The translations under genes were made by a program, and so were the position numbers. A stretch of 64,000 nt of DNA from Chrysomallon squamiferum (Eukaryota > Mollusca > Gastropoda > Neomphalida > Peltospiridae): the NCBI GenBank assembly GCA_012295275.1, contig CM022668.1:13689522-13753521 (forward strand). The letters run 5' to 3'. Shown one piece after another: positions 12,406 to 23,491 of this stretch (positions are counted from its first letter, which is position 1; every line of letters begins with the position of its first letter). Below the pieces are notes generated by a model. The model was not told the DNA's origin. It did not search any database and saw only the letters and a list, made by a program, of their open reading frames with translations.

Positions 12406-14481
12406 GTAATAACAATAAAAATAATAAAAATAAATGTCCTCCAACTGGGAGGGCGAAATTAGTCACCTATGATAGTGTATTTCATGAGAGGTAATCTAAG
12501 TTGTTATTTTCATTCTCCCTAATCCTCATCAAATTAGTTTTGTTGTTGTTGCTGCTGCTAGAGTAATTGTTGTAGCTGTTGTTAATGATTGTGATATTTA
12601 GCAGGAGTGTTTTTATTATTATTGTTGTTTTTTTGTTTCTGTCTAAACACATATATAGTAATGTATACTTGATTGTTATTACAAAAATGTGTCTCACTGT
12701 TTACCTGCATACTCATTTGCCACTAGGACTTGCAAAATAATTAGCAATGATTTATTGATTTAGGTGTATAATACAGATAACCAAAACAATATTTCTGATT
12801 CATTTACCTTTATATTTTGTAATATTAATGTGCATGAGTTAGATGTGATATACCAGTTATATAACATTTCAAATGATAAACTGTCAATCTTTATGTCTTT
12901 CTTTCCCAGTAAGTTTAATTTTGATCTTGTTTCAGGAGCAGCTTTTGTTTCACTGATCTTATGTTGGTCTAGAAACAGCTTAAGAAACAGATATGCTTTC
13001 TGTTAATGAAAAATGGAGAGAAAAGATCCTTTGCTGAAGACTGAAACAGAGCAGGCACACAGTAAGAAACTTGACTTTTTCACTAATCATTGTTAGTTTA
13101 TACTATGTTAATCATTCTGCAAAAGCATACACTATCCATCACAATTAGATTAAAATCTATTTCTGTCTCTGTATATTTAGATATATAGATAGCCAGATAG
13201 ATATACAGATGACCTCCCTCTTCATGTGTTCCTTTCTTTCCCATGTTTCCATCAATTATCTTGTTTTAAATATTAAAAATATTTCAGCAGTTTCAATAAG
13301 GACTAATTTTGTTTTCTTTCATCAACGATCCCGAAACAAAAACTGATTAATTATACTTTAAACATACAAATATTCATTGCAGGTACCAGACATTACTTGA
13401 TGTTAACAATAAACATCATCAACAACAACAATAACAAAAACAATAATAATAAATGTGCTCCAAGTGGAAGGGCGAAATTAAATACCTAGGATTCTTTAAT
13501 TCATTGGAGGTAATCTAAGTTTGTTATTTTCATTCTCCCTAAACCTCGTCAAGTTAGTTTTGTTTCCTTCGCTGGAGTTTGATTAGTTTTGTTGTTGTTG
13601 CTGCTGCTAGTGTAGTTGTTGTTGCTTTTGCTATGATTATGATATTTATTGGGAGTATTTTTATTACTATTATTATTGTTGTTTTTGTTTCTGTCTACAT
13701 AGGTGTATAGGAATGTATTTTTGTTTGTTATTGCAAAAACTTGTCTCACTGTTTATCTGCATACATATTTGCCTCTAGGACTTACAGAATAATTAGCACT
13801 GATTTATTGATTTTGGTGTAAAATACAGATAATCAAAAGTTTATGTTTCTGATTCATTTACGTTTATATTTTGTAGTATTAATGTGCATGAGTTAGATAT
13901 GCTATACCATTCAGTTTCATTTTGATAGGTTTTCAGGAGTGGCTTTTGTTTCCCTGATGTTATGTTGGTCTATAAACACTTTAAGAAACAAATATTCTTT
14001 CTGTTAATGAAAAACTGTAGAGAAAATTCTTTGCTGAGGACTGTAATAGTAACCCCACTGTAAGATACTTATATTTTTCACTAATCATTGTCAGTTTGAT
14101 CTTTTTACTATATTTATGTTTCTTTAAAACCATACATTATAATTCATAATTAGATTAAAATCTCTTTCTAGATCTGTATATATAGATATATAGATAGCCA
14201 GATAGATATCTGGATGATCTCCCTCTATACCTCTTTGTTTCTTTCCCCTGTTTCCATCAATTATCTTGTTTTAAATATTCATATTTCAGTAGTTTCAATA
14301 AGGACTAACTTTATTTTCATTCATAAATGATATAGAAAAAACTGGTTAATTATTCATTGATTAAGCAGACACAAATAATCACTGCAGTTAAATTTTTGCA
14401 GTCACTTGTAACTCAATTTTTTTCTTTTCTTGCATCAAAAAGTGTTGAATTGCTCAATAGCACTCCATAAATTAAAAAGAG
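1998..14481 (+). repeat. Higher-order tandem repeat array (12 units of 0.94-1.12 kb, subtypes A, B, C)
   Basis: Units were delimited by the block GTGCTCCAACTGG..AAATTAA (or its A variant GTGCTCCAAAATTAATGG) followed by TAATTCATGGGAGGTAATC. Approximate starts and subtypes are 1998 A, 3071 B, 4099 C, 5170 A, 6285 A, 7331 B, 8365 C', 9307 C', 10251 C, 11371 A, 12435 B and 13454 C. C' units have a C-type front and a B-type rear. The last C has an internal deletion near 13,905. Each unit contains: a GTTGTTGCTGCTG tract; a (TTA)n tract; a CAGATAACCAAAA..TTTATGTTTCTGATTCA segment; a pyrimidine tract with TTTTTTCAG; a block ending GATCCTTTGCTGAAGACTGAA; a GATAGCCAGATAGATA tract; and a terminal (AAC/AAT)n. 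Every frame holds stops inside a unit or reads only low-complexity sequence, so I do not call these units genes. Confidence 0.88.
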
Positions 14482-16261
14482 GTGCTCTGACTAGGAAGGT
14501 GAAATTAAATGTGTATGATATTGCAATTCCAGGGGAATAATTTAAATTGTTGTTTTTTTTGTTATGAATTCACATCCATTTTTTTTTTTTATTAATGGAT
14601 TTTTACTGTTTTTATGAATTTTGGTGATTTTAACTGGGTTTTTTTGATAAATTTTAGTAACCTTAAATTTTTTTTTTTAAGGACCTATTTTATTTTTTTT
14701 CTCCTTTTCTAATGAATTTTTTTAAAATTTTTTTTACTGTTATTGTCATTGATTTTGGTCACTTTAGTTGTCTTTGACGTTGTTGTCAATATTTGGTAAT
14801 TTCAGTTGTTGTTGTTTTCGTCGTGGATTTTGTTCATTTGTATTACTTTTGTCTTTGTCATTGATTATTGGTAATTGTGATTGTTGTTGCTGTCATGCAT
14901 TTTGGTTGTTTTGATCTTGGAGTTTTGTTACTGTTGTTGTTATCAGACTGGATTTTGGTCATATTTGTTGTTGCTACTATGGTTCCGGATTTAGATCAGT
15001 ATAATTGCTATGGTGGGTGTTGTTGTTGTTGCTGTTGTTCTCATGGAGGTAGTCATATCAGTTGTTGTTCTTCGAAATTTTTGTCATTATATTTGCTGTT
15101 GTTGTCGTTTTTGTAGCTGTTGCTGTGATTTTGGAATTTGCTCACATTGATTGTTATTGTACTCAATGTTGTTTTCTTACATTTGGGCCATTGTTTTGTT
15201 GTTTTTGTTCTTGTGTGCTTAATGTATTTGGAATTATTTATGTATTGTTGTTGCTGTTGTGGGTTTTAATTATACTAATTGTTCTTCTTGTTGTTGTCGT
15301 GTATTTGGTTAATTTATTTATTGTAGGTTTTTATTATATTAGTTATTCTTCTTGCTTTGTCATGTATTTTGGTTTATTTATTTATTGTAGGTTTTAATTA
15401 TATTAGTTATTCTTCTTGCTGTTGTCATGTATTTCTATTTATTTATTGTTGTTTGTTTCTTGTTATTGACTTTCCTGTTGAAGCCACAACAAGACTGTGC
15501 ATTTTAAGTAAGCCAAGGTAATACTTGGACCTTTCTGAAGATGCAGAACCTTATTCTAAATAATTAGTTTGTGCTGTAGAAACTATAAATCGTTTATTTA
15601 GTAGTTTATAGCTGGTTTTTCTTTGCAATAGCACTTTCTTTTATACTGTAACTGTATGTAACATCTTGGCCTAAAACTATGATTACAAGATACCCGAATT
15701 TTGACATGTCTGTATTCCACTGGGAACAACAACAACAATAATAACAATAATAACAATAATAATAATACAATAACAATAACAATAATAATATCAACAATAA
15801 CATTAATAATAATAATAAGAAGAAGAAGAAAATATCTGCATGTGTATTAAAAAAATGTTGCATTACTCCACACAGTTCATAAATTAAAAGTGTACGATGT
15901 TACAGTTCAAGGGAGAGAATCCAAGTCGTTCTTGTTGTCCCAAATTGTCGTCGTTTGTTCCCAGGTTATTTTAGTTGTCATTGTTGATGATGTTGTTGTT
16001 GTACTTGTTATTGCTATTGTGACTATTCTGAAAATGTGTTCAAATTATTTGTTTTTAAAAGGTTTTGTCGTAATTTTTTTTTTATCCTGTTATTATTATT
16101 ATTATTTAATTCTTGTTAGTTGTTGCTTTGCTGTTAGCCCTCGTTTCTGTTGTTGCAACTTTCTGATATTTTTAGTTTAATGTATTTTTTATGTACATAC
16201 AGACTATGCAGCAGACAAAAACACATATGAACATATGCGAACACACAGATTCATAAAAATA
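14482..16261 (+). repeat. GTT-rich composite repeat following the array (copy Q1)
   Basis: It starts with the same GCTCTGACTAGGAAGG-type block as the array units, then runs into about 1 kb of GTT/TTG-rich sequence. Between about 15,060 and 15,620 it matches 21,650-22,250 closely, including GTTGAAGCCACAACA and TTTATTTAGTAGTT. Long open frames here translate to Val/Leu/Cys-rich low complexity and are repeat artefacts. No gene is recognised. Confidence 0.65.
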
Positions 16262-17560
16262 CCAGCACTGTACAGTAAAATCAAACATATATATATGTCT
16301 AAATAGGATCTAGGTACATGAAGTACTTTCTCATTTATATTTCAGTAAGCTGATTCAAAATATTGTTAAAATTTAATTTCCGCAGTAAGAACGATTAATG
16401 CCAAATCACTGAGCTTCTCATCTTTGAGACTGGATCACAGGTAATTCTTAACAATTTTCTCGCAGGAAAAAACAAAAAACAAAAGAAAAACCTCTCTGCA
16501 GAAATTTGTATCGAGAAGTGACAAGTGAATAGGTAAGGAAATGTACGTTTGAAATTTTTTCTCGCAATTCATTTTTTGACAGTTTTCACCGAGTGATAAA
16601 TTAAAACTGGGGGTTGAGCCCAACCCATTCGGCCCTGTCTGTGCATCAAAAGTTCCCATAAATTGTCCCATTATTTCTTTTTGTGTAGATTAACTCACTT
16701 TAGCATCTCTCTTATAGGAGGATTCCTTTAAATTAATTCCACATTCTTATGACATTTAACACTAAGAGAGAAAATTAAAAGTTTGCATATATGTGTTCTA
16801 AAATGATTCATTACGATCTTTGCAAATGAATTTCAAAATTAAGAAAGAATATAAACTCCACTATCGTCCTCTTTATCAAGTTCTTTATCAAGAAAATACC
16901 TAAAGTTGATAAACTGATTAATTACTTTATTTATTACAATTTAAATAAATTCAAAATGTTTTACCCGAAGCCAAAGTTTCTCTTTTTCTTAATTTAATAA
17001 AATTCTAAAACTGAATTCAGCTCGGACTGTTCACTAAAGAATTGCTATGTGATAGCCGCTTGATAACTCGTATTTCAGATGACTCAGTTAACATCTTCAC
17101 CGATAAAGGAAACTAACTCTTTGACATGTGTAGTATCTCTAAATAACAACGCGTAACCAAAGTACGACATAACAAATATTATTCCATTGAATATGTGTGT
17201 GCATTACAGGTTTTAAATTTAAAATTAAAATAATGATATAATAAATATGTTATTTCTTCAATCATGCATACAAAAAAACATGTAGTATAAAATACAATAC
17301 ATTTAACATGGACTGTTTCTAATGGGTGGATTCTCTCTGCTTCATAAATACATGAATAATTTAGTTACTTATAACGTGTGTAATTGAGAAAAACTAAGTT
17401 TGTAGACAAATCTATTATCTCTGCATTTGTCTGTCTTTGAACAAATATAATTCTTGACATTTTTGTATTAGACTGTTAAGTATACCAACATACACATACA
17501 CAGGGATACACACAAAATTATACAAATAAAAATGAAAGTAATAATAATAGAATAAATACA
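16262..17560 (+). repeat. Dispersed repeat R1, copy 1
   Basis: It shares, in order, the landmarks AATAGGATCTAGGTACATGA, AATGCCAAAT.ACTGAG, GTATCGAGAAGTGACAAG, TTTAACACTAAGAGAGAA, CTGAATTCAGCTCGGACTG and TTGAACAAATATAATTCTTGA with other copies in this window. No coding capacity is seen and I do not recognise the family. It is probably an old transposable element. Confidence 0.6.
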
Positions 17561-17589
17561 TAAAATTCTAATTCAAGTAATTAACATTC

Positions 17590-18722
17590 TAATAGGTTTC
17601 GAAATTAAAAAACAAGAAACTAAACTCCACTAATTCCCTTTTTGTCAACTACAAGTGTTTTCTTCCTGTTAAGTTAGTCCTTATTAATTATTTAATTTAT
17701 TTATTACAAATTTATAACATCTTTCCCTCAAACATATTTAATCGTTTCCCCAAGATAATACAATCTCAAAATTGAATTCAGTTAGGACTGTTAGCCTCAA
17801 AATTAATTTCTCATAGCCGCTTGAAGGCAAATACAGCACATGACTCGGTTTTGATATAAAAGTTTGCAACATACAGTGCTGTATTAATCGAAGATGGGGC
17901 CTTCACACTTGGTTCAAAAGTACTACTAATTCAGTTATTGGCGTACTTTAGAAGGAGTAATTTTTTCTTGGTTCTTTAAACCTAAGGTGGGATCATTACA
18001 CTTCGAGCTTTTTGGGGGTCCTCAATGCCTCTCCTCACACAGTGGACTGCAATAATATTAGAAATGAAGTAACTAATAGAACATCAAAGAAAATAATTTC
18101 ATGTTTTCTGACAACCTTTAATTTGCATGAAGCAAAGCAACACTACAAATACAAGTAATGTACTGCAAAAATCAAACAGATATATGCCTAAATAGGATCT
18201 AGGTACATGAAGTGCTTTCTCATTTATATTTCAGTAAGCCGATTCATTACGTTAAATTTAATTTCCGCAGTACGAACGATTCTTCATTCATAAATGCCAA
18301 ATTACTGAGTTTCTCATCTTTGAGACTGTATCAAGATAATTCTTAATACATTTAAGAACAGGAAAAAACAACAACAAAAAGAAACCTCTCTCCAGAAGTA
18401 ACAAATGAATAGGTAAGGAAATGTACGTTTCGAAAAGTTTCTTGCAATTCATTTTTAACAGTTTTCACCGAGTGATAAATTAAAACTGGGGGTTTACCCC
18501 AACCCGTTTGGGCCTGACTGTGTGTCAAAATTTCCCCAAAATTGACCCATTATTTCTTTTTGTGTAGATTAACTCACCCTTAGTGTCTCTCCTATGAGAG
18601 GATTCCTGTAAATTAATTTCACATTCTTATGACATTTAACACTAAGAGAGAAAAATAAAAAAAAAGGTTGCATATATATGTTATAAAATGTTTCATAACG
18701 AACTTCAAAAAAAAAAAGTATC
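17590..18722 (+). repeat. Dispersed repeat R1, copy 2, ending at a GIMAP remnant
   Basis: The stretch 18,160-18,720 matches 16,262-16,860 closely. The copy stops abruptly in its CGAACTTCAAAAAA segment, where GIMAP coiled-coil coding sequence begins. Confidence 0.6.
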
Positions 18723-18724
18723 AA

Positions 18725-19075
18725 AATGCAGGGAGTAATGCAGAGCTCTGAGGAAGAGTTAAAGCAAAAATTAAAATTGCTCGAAATGGAAAGACAAACA
18801 CAAATAAAAACGAAAGGCAAACACGAATGGAAGAAATTGAAAATGCACAGAAACAGCTAGAAACAGATCTTAAGGCAAAAGAAGAAGAAAATAGAAGATA
18901 GACAAGAAAAGAAGTGAAAAAGGAAGCAGAAGCAGACAGCAGAACCACTGATATGGTCAGAGATGCTGTTACATTATTTGCTCGAAATATTGCTGTTAAT
19001 ACATTTAAGACTGTCAGGAAACGGCTTTAAATGCATTCAAGTTTATTTTTGGCAAATGAGCCTCAGTAATATGTT
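18725..19075 (+). pseudogene. GIMAP 3'-end remnant (coiled coil and C-terminus)
   Basis: The plus strand reads as the C-terminal third of a GIMAP gene related to GIMAP-1. A lysine/glutamate-rich coiled-coil stretch (SSEEELKQKLKLLEMERQ) is followed, after a frame change near 18,800, by a segment ending in KEVKKEAEADSR. That matches the EVRKEAEAGGG segment of GIMAP-1, and a hydrophobic alanine/valine-rich tail follows. The GTPase domain is absent. There is at least one frameshift and there are internal stops. The sequence after the tail, CCTCAGTAATATGTTGGAGA and ACAAAGAACTAACCAGTGAA, matches the stop region and 3' UTR of the other GIMAP copies. The 5' side is replaced by R1. Confidence 0.8.
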
Positions 19076-19240
19076 GGAGATAAAAAAATGAAAACAAAGA
19101 ACTAACCAGTGAACTGAGTATCAGTATCGTCATAACTGTTGCTGACATCTCTTCTGTTTATATATTCCTGTCAAAAATAAATAAATAAATAAATAAATAA
19201 AACCAAGCCACTGCTATATTTTCCCTTTGTATGTTATGTC

Positions 19241-19347
<107 letters not shown>

Positions 19348-19891
19348 TAACATTAGATTAGTTCTTATATTTAGTGTTTTCTGCATTGTGGCAGACATTT
19401 ATTTGACTAGGTTATCACTACACAATAATGCAGCTTTCCACCAATTTATTTAGTAAATTTCTATGCCTGAAGAGTTAAGTGTATTTATATTTATATATCT
19501 GGCATAATGTTTATTATTAGTAGTTCTACTACTACTAGCATTACTGCTACTGCTGTTGTTTCTGTTACCACTACTAGTACTATTGTATAATAATTGTTAT
19601 TATTATTATTACTAATTAGTGTTATTATTATTTGTATTGGGTTTTTTACTAATTACTTTTATTATTATTACTAAATAATATCTGATAACTGGAGTGAATA
19701 TTTACGTTTGCTTAATGTATAATTAACCAATATTTGTTTCTCCGTCATTTAACAATAAAAATAAGATTACTGCTTGCTGAAAATGCTGAAATTGTCTTAA
19801 TATTTAAAACTGAAATATATGCTTTTGATATTTTATAATCAAAACAACTATTGATGAAAACTGGGGAAAGAGAGAAAGACAGAAAAAGGGA

Positions 19892-19930
<39 letters not shown>

Positions 19931-20049
19931 CATATATATATATACACATACACACAGATATAGATTTTTATATACTATTGGTTTATAATGTATGGTTTTG
20001 TGGAATCATATGTATAGTAAAAGATCAAGCTGATAATGACAGGTAAAAG

Positions 20050-20235
20050 ATATAACAGTTGGGTTCTCTTTTTAGTCTTCAGCAATGGATCTTTTTTCTG
20101 CACCTTATCACTGACAGGAAGAACATTTGTCCACTCCTGAAAAAAAGACACAAAATTAAACTGACACTCACACAAACAAAATAAATAAATAACAGAAACA
20201 GAGACAGACAAATCAGAAATGTTGATGATTTGGAA
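20050..20235 (-). repeat. Diverged copy of the array unit's exon-like block
   Basis: Read on the minus strand it has a pyrimidine tract, TTTTTTTCAG, then GAGTGG and a block ending GATCCATTGCTGAAGACT. This is the same order as in every unit of the 2-14 kb array. Unlike the array units, the frame through this block stays open (EWTNVLPVSDKVQ, then KDPLLKTKK). It lies 3' of, and antisense to, the GIMAP remnant at 18.7-19.1 kb. Confidence 0.6.
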
Positions 20236-20249
20236 ATTCATGTAACATA

Positions 20250-20960
20250 GTACATCCGGTATAGCACATTAATATTGCAGAATATGAAAGTATAAAATAT
20301 AAAAATAAATGCTAATTATTTTATAAGTTGTAGGGTTAAATATTTATTCTTCATAAATAGTGAAATAGGATACTGTAATAAAGAAACAAGAGTACATTAA
20401 TATATATGCGAATAGACAATAATAATAAAATACCTACCAGTTTAAAATATAACATGAACAATAACATATTACATATTATGTAAATTCAGAAATAAAATAT
20501 TAAAATACAATGATACAAAAGTGTAACAACGAGAACAGCAGACCAAAAACAACGCAACATCAACTAACAAGAACCAAACAAAAATTAATATATAAATATT
20601 CAAAATATAAACATCAACAATATCGTTATAGCCAAAATGTAAGAGAGTACCTTTAAACAACAAATAATTTGTCCACCTTTCATATCGATAACAACAGGAG
20701 CACAAACAACAACACCAACGACGACAACAAAAGTAGCCAAAATCCAGCAACCACGAGATTTCGAGATACCAAAAAACAACTTAAGTTCTCTCCCTTGAAT
20801 TGCAATATCCTACGCATTTAATTTCGCCCTTCTAGTGGGAGCACCCTTTTTTTATTTATGGACTGTGCGGAACAAGGCAACATTTTCTGATACAAGTATT
20901 TTATTTTGTTGATGTTGTTGTTATTATTATTATTGTTATTATTATTATTATTACTGTTCA
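20250..20960 (-). repeat. GTT-rich composite repeat, inverted copy
   Basis: On the minus strand it carries the block near 20,825-20,850 corresponding to GGTGCTCCCACTAGAAGGGC, CTTGGTTCTTGTTAGTTGATG-type sequence and a (TTG)n tract, as in the copies at 0.73-1.4 kb and 22.3-22.7 kb. No coding capacity is supported. Confidence 0.55.
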
Positions 20961-21314
20961 CAGTCGATTACGGACACGTCAAAGTTGTCGTACCATAACC
21001 TATATCATAATGTCATAACCTAAGATTTTGTACTGTTAGATGCATTAAATATAGTTGCAATATAAAAGAAATTACTATATTATCTTATAAACTGTAACAA
21101 GAAATTTGCTTACAAAAGCGCTGAAATCATGTACTGAATAATGAAAGTTGTGTGCTGTTTGTATTTATTCAATAATATAAAGGTATGACTAAATTATGGC
21201 TCAGCAGAAACGTTATGCTGCCGCACAAATAACATAAAATACATTTTACTTAATTATTTTATTGTGAAAAAGGAATTCGGTGCTAAAACTGTCTGGAAAC
21301 TGAATATTATACAA

Positions 21315-21388
<74 letters not shown>

Positions 21389-21530
21389 GTGTATTTATAT
21401 ATAAATGTAGGTATGTTTCTATGAATGTGTCTATATCTATATGTGTATATGTAAATATGCATATGTGTGTGAACTATGTATTATTGTAAGTTAAATAAAT
21501 CGTTGTTAAGTACTAGACATATCATAATGG
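20960..21530. other. Intergenic stretch with a (CT)n tract
   Basis: No gene is seen. The only structure is a (CT)n run of about 35 units at 21,317-21,386. Confidence 0.6.
21317..21386. repeat. (CT)n microsatellite
   Basis: Uninterrupted CT dinucleotides. Confidence 0.95.
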
Positions 21531-22515
21531 AGTCATGTTGGGGGTTGTTCTTTGAGCCATTAATTTTATTTTATTATTATTATTAATATTTAATGGATTT
21601 TAGTATTCTTTATTGCTGTTGTTTCAATGAATTTTGGTCATAATTCTTGTTACTGTTGTCGCTGATTTGTCTTTTTATCTTTTCTGTAGTTGTTGCTGCG
21701 GTTGTGGAATTTGGTCACATTGACTGTTATTGTTGTCACTGTTGTTTTCTTATTTTTGTTATTAAAGAGAACAAAGAACTAATTAGTGAACTGACCATTA
21801 TGTTTAGATATTTGTTATATATTAATATATTATTTTATTGATTTTGTTCCTCTGTGGTTAATGTATTCCGATTTATTTATTTATTTATTTATTTATTGTT
21901 GTTGTTTTGTTTGTATTGTTCTGAGTTTTAGTTATATTAGTTATTCTTCTTGCGTTTGACACGTATTTCGGTTTATTTCTTTCTTGTTGTTGTTGTTGCT
22001 GTCGTTGTTGTTGTTGGATATTCTTATTGTACTAGTTATTCTTCTTGCTATTGTGATGTATTTCTATTTATTTATTGTTGTTGTTTCTTGTTGTTGACTC
22101 TCCAGTTGAAGCCACAACAGCACTGTCCATTTTAAGTAAGATATGGTAATACTTGGACCATTTTGAAGTTGCACAACCGTATTCTGAATAATTAGTTTGT
22201 GATGTAGAAACTATAAACCATTTATTTAGTAGTTCATAGCTGGTTTTTCTTCCGACTAGAACTTTCTATTATACTGTTACTGTATTTAATACATCTAACA
22301 ATACAGTGGCCTAAGACTGAAACTAAACGCGAACGATATTGCAATCAAGGGAGAGAATCTATGTTGTTCCTGACCCGAAGTCTGGTGAAGTTTTTTTGTT
22401 TTTTCTTCTTATCTTAGTTGTCATTTTGTTGTTGTTGTTGTTGTAATTGTTGCTACCATTTTGGCATTCTGAAATGTGTTCAAAGTATTTGTTTTTTAAA
22501 AGTGTTCTCTTATAT

Positions 22516-22551
<36 letters not shown>

Positions 22552-22690
22552 TTGTTCTTGTTGGTTGTTGTTGTTTTGCTGTTGGCCTTCAGTTCTCGTT
22601 GTCACTTTTTATGTTTTTAGTTTAATGCTTTGTTATATAAATATGAAACACATACGTGGTTTTGTTAATATATAAATATTCATTGTTCAT
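21530..22690 (+). repeat. GTT-rich composite repeat, copy Q2
   Basis: Direct repeat of the 15.0-16.2 kb segment. Shared landmarks include GGAATTTG.TCACATTGA, GTTGAAGCCACAACA, TACTTGGACC and AGTAGTT.ATAGCTGG. At 21,757-21,801 it carries an insert resembling the GIMAP 3' UTR (TTATTAAAGAGAACAAAG, then AACTAATTAGTGAACTGA), probably a trace of another GIMAP copy. Confidence 0.6.
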
Positions 22691-23395
22691 GATATTTAGT
22701 TAACTATTATTACTGTTGTTGTTGTTGATATTGTCCGTCTCTATACATGTATGTAATTATGTAAGCTTGTTTATTTATTACAGTAGCCTATCTCACTAGT
22801 TACATAGCATAAATATTTCCGACTAAAACTTACAAACTAATTAACATTGATTTATTGATTTATAATATAGATAGTCAAAAATATGTATATATATATATAT
22901 ATATATATAAAACTTTTCAAATCATCAACATCTCTGACCTCCATTGATGATTTGTCGGTATCTGTTTCACTCAGTTTAATTTTGATCTTTTATTTTTCAT
23001 TAGTGGCTTTGGTTTCAGCGATGTTATGTTGGTCTTTAAACACATTAAACAAAAACAAATAATCTTTCTCTTGACGAGAGAGTGCAGAGAAAACATCATT
23101 TGATAAAGATGGAAAAAGTGTAACCCCAATGTAAGAAAGACAATTATATGTTTCACTTGCCATTTTCAGTTTAATCGTTCACTATATGTATGATTCTACA
23201 AAACTATACATTATAAAATCATAATTAGAGTAAAATCTCTGTTTCTGTCTGTATCTAGATAGCCAGCAAGCTAGATAGATAGATAGAAAGACGGATAGAT
23301 AATCTCCCTCTCCCTATTTCTTTTTTTCACCTTTTTCCATCAATTATGCATTAAGCAAACAAATATTCACTCCAGTTATCAGATGTTTCGAAATA
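22690..23395 (+). repeat. Diverged array unit lying 3' of GIMAP-1
   Basis: It shares the array unit's order: TTTTCAAATCATCAACATCTC, a pyrimidine tract into CATTAGTGGCTTTGGTTTC, ATGTTATGTTGGTCT, AGATAGCCAG and a terminal TTATCAGA..TT followed by (AAT)n. It ends about 100 bp from the GIMAP-1 stop codon and is antisense to that gene, the same arrangement as at the 18.7-20.2 kb remnant. Confidence 0.65.
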
Positions 23396-23453
23396 ATAAT
23401 AACAGTAATTAATAATAATAATAATAATAATAATAATTATTTCTCTTGTTCTC

Positions 23454-23459
23454 TTTAAT
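23454..23459 (-). terminator. Candidate poly(A) signal of GIMAP-1 (ATTAAA)
   Basis: ATTAAA on the minus strand lies about 35 bp past the GIMAP-1 stop codon. It falls in the 3' UTR block conserved among the GIMAP copies. Confidence 0.4.
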
Positions 23460-23491
23460 AACAAAATGTTTTTGATTATTTTCTCTTGTTT

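Noticed and set aside
1998-14481. CRISPR-like array
   Set aside because: The units are about 1 kb, fully repetitive and in eukaryotic DNA. There are no short repeats separated by unique spacers.
14868-16180. Cys/Val/Leu-rich frames resembling membrane peptides
   Set aside because: They come from GTT/TTG repeats in a duplicated non-coding segment and are not kept in the second copy.
16435-16671. 78-residue minus-strand frame
   Set aside because: It lies inside repeat R1 and is not open in the matching copy at 18.3-18.6 kb.
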